Source: Brachionus manjavacas (Eukaryota > Rotifera > Eurotatoria > Ploima > Brachionidae). Taken from it: 64,000 nt of DNA. The stretch covers positions 1,062,001 to 1,126,000 of the forward strand of contig JAHQIY010000015.1 of the NCBI GenBank assembly GCA_019054805.1, written 5' to 3'. The notes beneath the pieces are model-generated. The model saw nothing but the letters and a program-made list of their open reading frames with translations. It ran no database searches and had not been told where the DNA came from. The translations under genes and the position numbers were made by a program. This document shows, piece after piece, positions 12,581-21,326 of the stretch (the first letter of the stretch is position 1; each line of letters opens with the position of its first letter).

Positions 12581-14167
12581 TTATTCTTGAAAATTAATTA
12601 ACAAAATTTGGAGATCGCTAACATTGGTACCAGTCGGACCGGTAATTATCAGTCTATCATTTTTGACAAAATAATTATAAGAATCATGCTGATCCAAATA
12701 AACAATTAATTCTTTTTCATTTAAAATGTAATCTTTATTATACAAGTAGTAAGCTCCAGCAGCATCCGTCGGGCCGTCTATTCCGTCCGAGCCAAAGCTC
12801 GAAAACAATAAATCTAGCCCGGAATAGCGATGATTTTTCATGAGCTTTGTAAAACAATATTCAAAAGCTAAAGTCATTTCCTGGTTACGTCCACCCTTGC
12901 CAATAGACTGGCATTTGCTCATATTTACTGTAGTCTCCCCACCACTAATGACACATAATTTGATTTTTTGTTCACTCAAAATTTTTTCTTTCAAATTTTT
13001 ATCCGAAAATATTTTTGAATAAAAATTGTCTATCACTAGCTCAAATTTATCACTGTCATATCCAAAATTTTTAACATAACTTCTAATTAAATCCTTAAAG
13101 CTTGATTCATTTTCAATCCAGTCAATAGTTTTATCTTTTATTTGAACTAATAAAAAGCTAATTATACCAAAAACAAAGCCGATACACTGGGCCTCACTGC
13201 TGAGACTGTTCGTCAACAAAAATCTAAAATCATTTGAATAACATTCTTTTTTCAATTCTTCCATTAAGGCCAAAGTCGCCAATTTGTTATTTCCAATTAA
13301 AAAATTGCACACTTTTTGATTTTTCAGAAAATTTATCATTTTCGGATCAATGTCATCAGAAATCTTTTTATTCAAAAATTTTCTTATCTCTTCGGGTATT
13401 TTATCTAAAACATTCAATCTTTGAAGTACTTGAAGAGCTTTTTCGGCTTGTTTATTTGGATAATAGACCGAGTGAACACAACAAGGACCAGAAGAAATTA
13501 TTTCCAAAGGGTCATCGATTACATCGGATATGACTAATGCCACAGTGGTTGCCGGATGGGCCAAAAAAGAAAGCTTTCCATTTTTAACCTGCGAAAGACA
13601 ACTTCGCACTGTGTTCAAATCGTTTATATCAGCACCAGATTTGACCAATATCTTGATTGTTTTGAGCTTGATTTCCAGATTAAAGTCTTCGTTTGGGGTA
13701 AAATTTTCAGGCAGAGCCAGCAGTGCAGAACCACCACCCGACACCAAAGCTATAAATACATCATTTTCAGTTAAATTTGAAACCATTTGGAAGATTTTTT
13801 TTGTAGCCAAGACCGAGTCTTGATCGGGTAGGTTGAATTTGCCACCAGAATAGAATTCAATTTTGGACTGGGTGGCATTTTTAGGTTGATTCAAAGGCAA
13901 CACAGCGATTCCGCGGCACAAATGCTCACCGATGATTTTTTCCATTTCAAGAGCCATTCCAAAAGCTGCCTTGCCAAACGCAGCCATGTATACATTGTTC
14001 TTGACACCAATACTGTCAATTGAAATTTGGTTTTTAAAAATAAATTTTTTTTCTATTTTTAAAATAGAGTCTTGATTTTGCACAGAATTACATATTAGAT
14101 GACCAGGGTTTATGGACTCGATGGAGACTTTGAGCAAATTGAAAAAATCTCGCTTGGCAATCGACAT
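12581..14167 (-). CDS. GLYCTK: Glycerate kinase (GLYCTK, MOFRL family)
   Basis: A single uninterrupted 528-aa ORF, the same size as the human enzyme (about 523 aa). The enzyme phosphorylates D-glycerate with ATP in serine and fructose catabolism. Seen: the N-terminal kinase domain with the glycine-rich FIALVSGGGSALLALP at about 137-153; AAFGKAAFGMALEME near residue 62; DVIDDPLEIISSGP; and the C-terminal MOFRL domain with SGGETTV, KGGRNQEMTLAF and SSFGSDGIDGPTDAAGAY, all well conserved. The start ATG lies directly before SIAKRDFFNLL, and the usual N-terminal helix follows it. The 5' end faces DR1 across 212 bp, so the two probably share a bidirectional promoter. Confidence 0.95.
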   Translation of the reverse strand: MSIAKRDFFNLLKVSIESINPGHLICNSVQNQDSILKIEKKFIFKNQISIDSIGVKNNVYMAAFGKAAFGMALEMEKIIGEHLCRGIAVLPLNQPKNATQSKIEFYSGGKFNLPDQDSVLATKKIFQMVSNLTENDVFIALVSGGGSALLALPENFTPNEDFNLEIKLKTIKILVKSGADINDLNTVRSCLSQVKNGKLSFLAHPATTVALVISDVIDDPLEIISSGPCCVHSVYYPNKQAEKALQVLQRLNVLDKIPEEIRKFLNKKISDDIDPKMINFLKNQKVCNFLIGNNKLATLALMEELKKECYSNDFRFLLTNSLSSEAQCIGFVFGIISFLLVQIKDKTIDWIENESSFKDLIRSYVKNFGYDSDKFELVIDNFYSKIFSDKNLKEKILSEQKIKLCVISGGETTVNMSKCQSIGKGGRNQEMTLAFEYCFTKLMKNHRYSGLDLLFSSFGSDGIDGPTDAAGAYYLYNKDYILNEKELIVYLDQHDSYNYFVKNDRLIITGPTGTNVSDLQILLINFQE

Positions 14168-14379
14168 TTCGCATTCAAATTAAATGCTAATTTCACCCAT
14201 TTATTATATCTCTAGGATATAAGATCAAGTTAATTTAAAACTGCACCACAATATAAAATAATTTAAAGCTTTTACAAGCATTGAAATAAAATCTTTTAAA
14301 GAATTAAATATTTCAAAAAAAAAATAAAAAATAAAATATAAATTAAGACCGAATCGTGGCTTTTGTTTGAGCAAAAGAA
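14168..14379. promoter_or_regulatory. Bidirectional promoter interval GLYCTK/DR1
   Basis: The 212 bp between two divergent start codons must hold the core promoters and 5' UTRs of both genes. It is almost pure A/T with a T/A-rich centre and no clear TATA or initiator pair. Confidence 0.5.
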
Positions 14380-14964
14380 ATGGCAGATAACGATGACGAT
14401 TTGTGTATACCAAGGTCAGCCATGTACAAACTAGTCAAAGAGCTGGTGCCTCAAATGCGCTTGAGTAGCGAGGCCAAGGATTTGATAGTAACGTCATGCA
14501 ACGAGTTTATACATCTATTGGCAACTGAAGCGAACAATGTGTGCGAAAAGCAGTCCAAAAAGCTCATATTGCCAGACCATGTTCTGTTGGCTTTGGACAA
14601 TTTAGGCTTTAGTGAGTATAAAGAAGATTGCGTGGATGTGATGAAACAAATGCAGGAAGAGGTCGATAAGAGAAAAAAGCTGAGGAATAAGCTTGACAAG
14701 CCCGGTATACCTGAAGAAGAACTGCTTAGACAACAGAATTTGCTGTTTGCCGAGGCAAGGAAACAGCAGCAAATGATTGAGACAGAAGAATGGAGTAAAG
14801 TGCAACAAGAAGCGCAGCTAGCCCTGCAAAGACAAGCGTCTTGTTCGAATAGTAATAATCCGACTAACTTAAATAATTCAAGCCCGAATCCCGGTGCATC
14901 CGTAAATTCAGCCATAAATTCAAATTATAAAAAAAAAGAAGATGATGATGATAACTATGATTAG
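14380..14964 (+). CDS. DR1: Negative cofactor 2 beta (DR1), TBP-binding repressor
   Basis: A 194-aa ORF (human 176 aa) with no intron. DR1 pairs with DRAP1 through a histone fold, clamps TBP on DNA and blocks TFIIA/TFIIB entry in the nucleus. Seen: the H2B-like fold at about 8-90 with DDDLCIPRSAMYKLVKELVP, SCNEFIHLLATEANNVC and LPDHVLLALDNLGF; then the family signature GIPEEELLRQQNLLFAEARK at about 110-130 and the Gln-rich EEWSKVQQEAQLALQRQ. The C-terminus is a low-complexity Asn/Ser stretch ending in an acidic DDDDNYD tail, longer than in vertebrates. It is divergent with GLYCTK. Confidence 0.95.
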   Translation: MADNDDDLCIPRSAMYKLVKELVPQMRLSSEAKDLIVTSCNEFIHLLATEANNVCEKQSKKLILPDHVLLALDNLGFSEYKEDCVDVMKQMQEEVDKRKKLRNKLDKPGIPEEELLRQQNLLFAEARKQQQMIETEEWSKVQQEAQLALQRQASCSNSNNPTNLNNSSPNPGASVNSAINSNYKKKEDDDDNYD

Positions 14965-15530
14965 TTTTGTATTGATTCTGTTTGGTTTTATGTATGTCAA
15001 GATGGATGAGAAAGTATGGAATTGATTTTTTTTTAATCTAAAAAAAATATTAAAAAAAATTTGTTATCTTTTTATGTATAATAAAATTTACAAATAAGTA
15101 ACCGAGGCCCTCGATTTAACTAACCATAACATTATGACGCAAATCAAGTAAATTGAAGAATTTGTAATTAAAAAAATTGTTTCTAATCTATCAATTAATT
15201 TGACTGATAGTGGAAGGCTAAAATTTTAATTCATACTTTTATTAGTAATAAAATATTTTTTAATATTTTCAATTTTTAAAAAATATTTAGAAAATTAAAT
15301 TATTAATCCCAAAATTAACACTATCAAATCATAATGATTGAAAAACGTAATTTTATGAAATCATAAATTGGGAAAAAACTCAAAAAATAAATAAGAATAA
15401 ACAAACTTTCTTAAAAAAACTTTTGACTAAAATATTAGAAAAAAACAAATCAAAAAAAAATTGAAAAGCTCTTAATTTTAACAAAATTTTCTGAAAAATA
15501 AAAATCTAAGATACAAGATAAAAATAGAAA
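14965..15530. other. Intergenic, DR1 to first 5S gene
   Basis: 566 bp of AT-rich DNA with no ORF of note. It marks the left border of the 5S/small-RNA region. Confidence 0.5.
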
Positions 15531-15648
15531 GCCTAGAACACCCGGTATTCCCAGGCGGTCACCCATCCAAGTACTAACCGGGCTCGACGTTGCTTAACTT
15601 CGGTGATCGGACGAGAACCGGTGTATTCAACGTGATATGGTCCTAGGC
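15531..15648 (-). rRNA. 5S rRNA copy 1
   Basis: 118 bp match to metazoan 5S rRNA: GCCTAGGACCATATCACGTT at the 5' end, the A-box region AAGTTAAGCAACGTCG, the C-box region TACTTGGATGGGTGACCGCC and the 3' end paired to the 5' end (CTAGGC). A T-rich run follows it, as expected for Pol III termination. It starts 279 bp from copy 2, in the same orientation. Confidence 0.97.
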
Positions 15649-15809
15649 ATTTATACTTTATTTTTTAGACAAATTTATTTAATTTTAGTACATTTCAAGA
15701 TAAAAATGATTTGAGTTTTTATTTTGAATATATTTTTTTAAAAAAACAAGAACTGTTCAATTAAATTTTAATTATTTAAATATTTTTAAAAAGAAATTGA
15801 AAAAAGAAA

Positions 15810-15927
15810 GCCTAGAACACCCGGTATTCCCAGGCGGTCACCCATCCAAGTAATAACCGGGCTCGACGTTGCTTAACTTCGGTGATCGGACGAGAACCGG
15901 TGTATTCAACGTGATATGGTCCTAGGC
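15810..15927 (-). rRNA. 5S rRNA copy 2 (one substitution)
   Basis: Full length. On the RNA strand it reads GGTTATTACTTGG where the other copies have GGTTAGTACTTGG. This single change lies at the edge of the C box, so the copy may be a weaker gene. It forms a tandem pair with copy 1. Confidence 0.95.
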
Positions 15928-16122
15928 ATTTTAACTCTCTTTTTTGGATAAATTTAAATTGGAAAAAATAAAAAGATGCCGTGTTTGAACAAATATTTTA
16001 TTTAAAATAATAAGAGAAATTTTTAAATTTCAAAATTAAAAAAAAAGTTAATTCGAAAAACCTTCAATAAAATATTTGAAACTTTTTATAAATAAGGTTT
16101 CAAATTATTTAAAATTTATAAT

Positions 16123-16260
16123 AATAAACTTAAAACTTTATTAAAGAAGTATGTACCATTTAGATATTTATAAATCTTCAACTACTTCAGTGAAGAATGC
16201 ATTGATGGATCTTTGGTCTTTTTAGATCTTTGATCGTATCAAAGCAGAGAAGTAGTTTTT
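16123..16260 (+). ncRNA. Structured small-RNA element, copy A1 (SL/Sm-class-like candidate)
   Basis: Conserved block: AATAAACTTAAAACTTTATT, then AAAGAA with donor-like GTATGT at 16149, a TATAAAT box, the 5' stem strand AACTACTTC (16180-16188), hairpin CTTC-AGT-GAAG, GATCT...CTTTTTAGATC with a U-rich tract, hairpin CTTTGAT-CGT-ATCAAAG, the 3' stem strand GAAGTAGTT (16249-16257) and a T-run. Eleven copies occur in the window. The strand given is the one on which the donor and T-run read; transcription is not demonstrated. Confidence 0.6.
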
Positions 16261-16459
16261 CAATAAAAATAAAAGCAAACTCAAGTATTAACTTAAAAAA
16301 AATATTAGATAACCTAGCAAAATTGTTACTTTATACATTTTATTTATAAGCTGAATTGTTTTTGTTTGTTACAGATATATAAAATATATATGAAATTTTT
16401 AAACATTATCTAATATTAAATACAATATTTTAAAATATATTTAAAAAGAAAGTTTAAAT

Positions 16460-16577
16460 GCCTAGGACCATATCACGTTGAATACACCGGTTCTCGTCCG
16501 ATCACCGAAGTTAAGCAACGTCGAGCCCGGTTAGTACTTGGATGGGTGACCGCCTGGGAATACCGGGTGTTCTAGGC
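16460..16577 (+). rRNA. 5S rRNA copy 3
   Basis: Full-length consensus copy, followed by CTTTCTTTTTTC. It lies 200 bp downstream of small-RNA copy A1 on the same strand, an exception to the usual divergent arrangement. Confidence 0.97.
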
Positions 16578-17002
16578 TTTCTTTTTTCAATTACTTTTTT
16601 TAAAATTTTGAATTTTTGTTAACTTTTTTTTTTTGTCTGCTAAAAATTTAGGTAGTCAAAGAAAAAAATTTTTGATGAAAAACTGAATCAAGCATTGTTC
16701 CAAAGAGACGATTTTTTTACGGAAAAGATAAGCAATCTACGTTGATTTAGATAAAATTGTAAGCATAAACATTTAAATGAAGTTATATTCTTTGTTTCAT
16801 AAATAATTATAGATGTATACCATAACATACACGTATTAAATACTATTTAACATTGCATAGAAGCATTGCGTTTTAACAAATATTCTTTTTCATATTACGA
16901 CAGAATTCAAATTAAAACAAAATAAAGTTAAATCAAAAAACCTTCAATACAATTTTTGAAACTCTTATAAATAAACTTTCAAATTTATTTTTATTTATAT
17001 TA

Positions 17003-17139
17003 ATAAACTAAAAACTTTATTAAAGAAGTATGTCCCATTTAAATATTTTTAAATCTTCAACTACTTCAGTGAAGAATGCATTGATGGATCTTTGGTCTTT
17101 TTAGATCTTTGATCGTATCAAAGCAGAGAAGTAGTTTTT
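17003..17139 (+). ncRNA. Structured small-RNA element, copy A2
   Basis: Same block as A1, with donor-like GTATGT at 17028 and CCC instead of ACC after it. The TATA-like box is altered to TTTTTAAAT. The core 17059-17136 is identical to the consensus and is followed by 13 or more Ts. About 200 bp upstream resembles the A1 upstream region, so A1 and A2 are a local duplication. Confidence 0.58.
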
Positions 17140-18358
17140 TTTTTTGAATAAAAAGTAAAATCTCGATATTTGTTTAATTCATTATATTTTATTATGAGTT
17201 GGTCAAAAAAAAATTTCCAATTTATATTGAAAATTGCAGAATTTTGAAGGCTTTTTATTTTTATTTTGGAAAAATAAAGAAACAAAATTTTTTTTCACCT
17301 AAATATTCGTTAATTTTAGCTAATTTTGTCTAAAAAATGTATGATTCAAAAGTAATGAAATTTTTTTTTCGATAGCAAAATATTTATTTTTACATTTTTA
17401 AAGGGCAATAAAATAAGAACCATCTTTTTTTAACTTTTGTATTTTTATTAATACTAAATAATAAAATTAAAAAAAATTATGTGTAAAATTTAACTAAAAA
17501 AAATGAATGAAACTAATCCAGCTAGTTTTTGTTAGCCAAATGTAGGGTCCATTCTTACCCACTTAAATTGTAATTTTAATTTTTCAAAAGTAGCTTCAAA
17601 AGTCTACCAGAAAGGCTTCATTAGGATACAATACCAGTCTCTTCAAATAGCTGCTAAGATGAAAAGGTACATTTTGGAGATGCATCTTACAGTAATGCTA
17701 TCTTATTTTCATTTTTATCCCATTCTTTGACAGGCCCCGATCTTTCCTTTACCCATTTCTTTGGAAAAAAAGAGTTTTTTGTAATTCCAATTGTTTAATA
17801 AGAATTTTAAATGAAACTTTATTGAAAACAGAATTAAAATATTAGAGGTAGATATTAACAAAAGATTTTCAAAAGCTAAACCACGATTTTTATCCAAGGC
17901 TAAATTTTTTGATCTAATTTCATTTTTAGAATTTGATGTTAACATTTTAAATGAGCAAATAGAATTCATCACTAGTTTCTACTATTTTACAACATTCAAA
18001 AGCGATTTTTTTAAAAGCTTGATAATGGGCTGGCATCAAATTTAATAGGCCATTTGACCTACCATTTTTTTTTTGGAAGCTTTGGAATTGGCATAGTTTC
18101 TATGAAAAAAATGAAATGACTTAAAAATTTAATAGAAGAAGTCAAGAAAGATTCGATTGAATCGAATAAATTGGTAATGGTAATATAAAAAAGAAACAAA
18201 ACAAGGCTAATCTTATCAAGACCCTAAACAATGGTATGTAACAGATAATGGACAAAAGATTAATAATTATACACCAGAACAAAATAATCATTAAAAATTT
18301 TATTATTAAAAATTTGTTTCAATAAAATTAATAATACGTATATTTTCATTTTTATAGA
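17140..18358. other. Spacer between A2 and A3
   Basis: 1.2 kb of AT-rich DNA. I see nothing recognisable in it. The ORF at 17715-17972 (minus) has no family features. Confidence 0.4.
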
Positions 18359-18492
18359 TAAAACTACTTCTCTGCTTTGATACGATCAAAGATCTAAAAA
18401 GACCAAAGATCCATCAACGCATTCTTCCCTGAAGTAGTTGAAGATTTATTATTAAATGGTACATACTTCTTTAATAAAGTTATTTGTTTATT
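18359..18492 (-). ncRNA. Structured small-RNA element, copy A3
   Basis: The core stem strands are at 18362-18370 and 18431-18439, and donor-like GTATGT (minus) at 18466-18461. One base differs in the apical loop (GGG for AGT), leaving the CTTC/GAAG stem intact. It diverges from 5S copy 4. Confidence 0.58.
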
Positions 18493-18668
18493 AATTCTAA
18501 CATTTAATTATTTTGAAAATTTATTTATTCATATACACTAGATCACACGAGCGTTTTTTTTTATTAACTTTTTTATAATTTTGAAATTATCCATGATAAA
18601 ATTTAATAAAAAATAGACATCTTTGGCTAATTTTGTACTTAAAATATATTTAAAAATAAAGTTTAAAT

Positions 18669-18786
18669 GCCTAGGACCATATCACGTTGAATACACCGGT
18701 TCTCGTCCGATCACCGAAGTTAAGCAACGTCGAGCCCGGTTAGTACTTGGATGGGTGACCGCCTGGGAATACCGGGTGTTCTAGGC
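18669..18786 (+). rRNA. 5S rRNA copy 4
   Basis: Full-length consensus copy, 280 bp ahead of truncated copy 5. This segment together with A3 is repeated in inverse orientation at 31.2-31.6 kb. Confidence 0.97.
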
Positions 18787-18948
18787 TTTCTTTTTTCAAG
18801 TGCTTTTTTAAAATATTTAAATAATTAAAATTTAATCGAACAGTTCTTGTTTTTTTATAAAAATATATTGAAAATAAAATCTTTAAATCATTTTTATCTG
18901 AAAATGGACTAAAATTAAATAAATTTGTCTAAAAAAGAAAGTTTAAAT

Positions 18949-19030
18949 GCCTAGGACCATATCACGTTGAATACACCGGTTCTCGTCCGATCACCGAAGT
19001 TAAGCAACGTCGAGCCCGGTTAGTACTTGG
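18949..19030 (+). pseudogene. 5S rRNA copy 5, 3'-truncated
   Basis: The first 82 nt are perfect and end at TACTTGG, where unrelated DNA begins. Most of the C box and the 3' stem strand are missing, so a functional 5S RNA cannot be made. Confidence 0.93.
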
Positions 19031-19535
19031 TAATTTTGATAATAATTATATTTAATTTTATTTGGTAAAGAATCTAATTAACAAAAAATTATTTTTCTAT
19101 TAATATTTCTTGTAGATTTAAATTTAAATAAAATGAGTTATACTAGACACAATCAGCCTCAATTTAGTTTTTAGCTTAAATATATAATTCAGATATAAAA
19201 TTCAACAATCACACTTTCCTTTAGTTAGCCTTAAATCCAATCGTTATTTAAAGATTAGTTGGAAAATTAATTTTTTAGATTTTTACTATATTCCTTTTTA
19301 GCTTATTCCATTAGTTATTACAATTTTGAGTCATCTTTGTGCAGTTGAGATACATTTGCTTTTTTCTGTTAAATTTTATCCTCGACCACTAGATACAGAT
19401 TTCGTATTAAATTGCAAAAAGTATTGCAAGTTAATAAACATGTATTTTTTTAATTTTTCTTAATTAAATTATTCATGAAATCCTTTAATTTATTTGTCTC
19501 ATTTTTTTGTTTTTAAATTTCATTTTATTCGAATT
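19031..19535. other. Spacer after truncated 5S copy 5
   Basis: 500 bp of AT-rich sequence abutting the 5S breakpoint. No gene or known repeat is recognised. Confidence 0.4.
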
Positions 19536-19673
19536 AAAAACTACTTCTCTGCTTTGATACGATCAAAGATCTAAAAAGACCAAAGATCCATCAATGCATT
19601 CTTCACTGAAGTAGTTGAAGATTTATAAATATTTAAATGGTACATACTTTTTTAATAAATTTTAATGTTTATT
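19536..19673 (-). ncRNA. Structured small-RNA element, copy A4
   Basis: Consensus core, with stem strands at 19539-19547 and 19608-19616. Donor-like GTATGT (minus) is at 19647-19642 and is preceded by AAAAAA rather than AAAGAA. It diverges from 5S copy 6. Confidence 0.58.
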
Positions 19674-19882
19674 AATTTAACTTTGAATTATTTTCAGCGT
19701 CTATTTAAACATAATATAAGACTCAGTATGTAGGGTTTTTTGATTTAACTTTTTTTTTTGTCCTTAAATTAAAACAATTTAATATGAAATAAAATATTTG
19801 TTCAAAACGACATCTTTTTTTTTATTTTTTTTTCTATTTTTCTTAATTATCTAACAAATATATTTAAAAAGAAAGTTTAAAT

Positions 19883-20000
19883 GCCTAGGACCATATCACG
19901 TTGAATACACCGGTTCTCGTCCGATCACCGAAGTTAAGCAACGTCGAGCCCGGTTAGTACTTGGATGGGTGACCGCCTGGGAATACCGGGTGTTCTAGGC
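19883..20000 (+). rRNA. 5S rRNA copy 6
   Basis: Full-length consensus copy with a T-rich 3' flank. It starts 281 bp before remnant copy 7. Confidence 0.97.
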
Positions 20001-20163
20001 TTTCTTTTTTCAAGTGCTTTTTTAAATTATATTTAAATAATTAAATTTTAATTGAACAGTTCTTGTTTTTTTATAAAAATATATTGAAAATAAAATCTTT
20101 AAATCATTTTTATCTGAAAATGAACTAAAATTAATAAATTTGTCTAAAAAATAAAGTTTAAAT

Positions 20164-20213
20164 GTTTTAGACCATATCACGTTGAATACACCGGTTCTCG
20201 TCCGATCACCGAA
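20164..20213 (+). pseudogene. 5S rRNA copy 7, 5' half only
   Basis: The first ten bases are degraded, then there is a perfect match through CGTCCGATCACCGAA, after which homology stops. Only 50 nt are kept and the internal control region is lost. Confidence 0.9.
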
Positions 20214-21308
20214 AAATGAAGCATATAATAAAAGAAGCATATAATTGACCAAATCTAGATGATATCGAATAATTGATTGACCAAACTGTTTATTGATAAA
20301 ACTGACGATATTAGGACATGCTGATTTTGGTTACAGCCAGGTCCGTATAAAGATCAAAAGATCAAAATCTCCTCTCAACATTTTTCCACTTTTCTTCAAT
20401 AAAACTTCAGATGATATTACTATCATCTATCTGGAGACCTGTTTAAACCCCTTTCATCGTAAAAATAGGGGGACTATTTTCGACAGGATAATAATTATGG
20501 TGTAGATGATCAACTCGATGCAGTAGCCTCTTTTTCAGATCGGAGCCGCTGCTTAAAAAGGTATTTAAAAAGGAGATGAGCGCCTCGCCATTATCCACTA
20601 GGATAGAATAGGTACAATTATTATCTGGATACCTAAGTATTCTACATTTTGAGTCTGTGGTATTTCTAAACCATCAGGATACAGCTATTTGTACTCAAAT
20701 ATTTCGGGTTTCGGGTAAGCCGAAGGTTGAAGTCTTTTTAATCAATTAGCTTTTACTTTAATTTAGGGGTTTATTTATATTAAAAAATGGGTGTTTTATC
20801 AAAATTGGCGAAGAGGAAAATTTTGGGCCTTAATTTAGACTTGTACTAATTTTTTCACTTTTTGACTATTTTTTGCCGAATTTTACCTGTTAAAAAAAAA
20901 AAATTTTCCAAAATTTTAAAGTTATTTAATTTAAGTTTTTTTACTGATTTGGCAAGCAACTGTCACAAACATCACTAGCTTTTAATCAACAAGCTAAAAC
21001 TATCATAAAACATATTTGCTTCTTGAAAAAAATTATTTTATTTTTTTTTCAAAAAAAATTAGTAAAATAAATTGACTCTCGAACAAAATATTCACCAATT
21101 TTAATAGCCCAATTTTTTTAAGCAATTCTCATTGTCACATCTTCAAAAACTCTCTTTTTTTTTTAAATTTCATTTTTCAAAAATCATCAGACAATTTTCG
21201 AGTCACCTCTGCTATACACTACACGGACAGACTCAGGCTTTTCGAGGAATAAACAAAAATTTGTATCATTAAAATAGAGATCCAAAAATCAAGCACAAGC
21301 ATATCCTT
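20214..21308. other. Region between 5S remnant and PHF20-like gene, with an interspersed repeat
   Basis: 1.1 kb without a gene. The part at 20340-20690 is less AT-rich and looks like degraded mobile DNA. The stretch 20700-20830 is a diverged copy of sequence at 27540-27665 (shared GGGTTT..GGTAAGC, a TTTAATCAATTAGCTTTTAC-like middle, then a G-rich GGGGTTTAT). Confidence 0.4.
20700..20830 (+). repeat. Interspersed repeat, copy 1 of 2
   Basis: Alignable by eye with 27540-27665. The order of motifs is the same: GGGTTTCGGGTAAGC, AGTCTTTTTAATCAATTAGC, TTTAGGGGTTTAT and GGCGAAGAGGAAAA. No coding content is seen. Confidence 0.45.
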
Positions 21309-21326
21309 TTGGAAAGAGACAGAAGC

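Noticed and set aside
14451..14915. 154-aa minus-strand ORF opposite DR1
   Set aside because: Cys/Ser/Leu-rich antisense translation of the clearly conserved DR1 gene.
16180..16260. Small-RNA core as hammerhead ribozyme, tRNA, Y RNA, C/D snoRNA or U6
   Set aside because: No CUGANGA/GAAA hammerhead core, no A/B boxes, no Y-RNA stem motif, no box C adjacent to the closing stem, and no U6 body beyond a short CAGAGAAG resemblance.
16180..18439. Small-RNA element as a simple MITE with 9-bp terminal inverted repeats
   Set aside because: Conservation extends far past one of the inverted 9-mers and includes a fixed donor-like site; no target duplication flanks the 9-mers.
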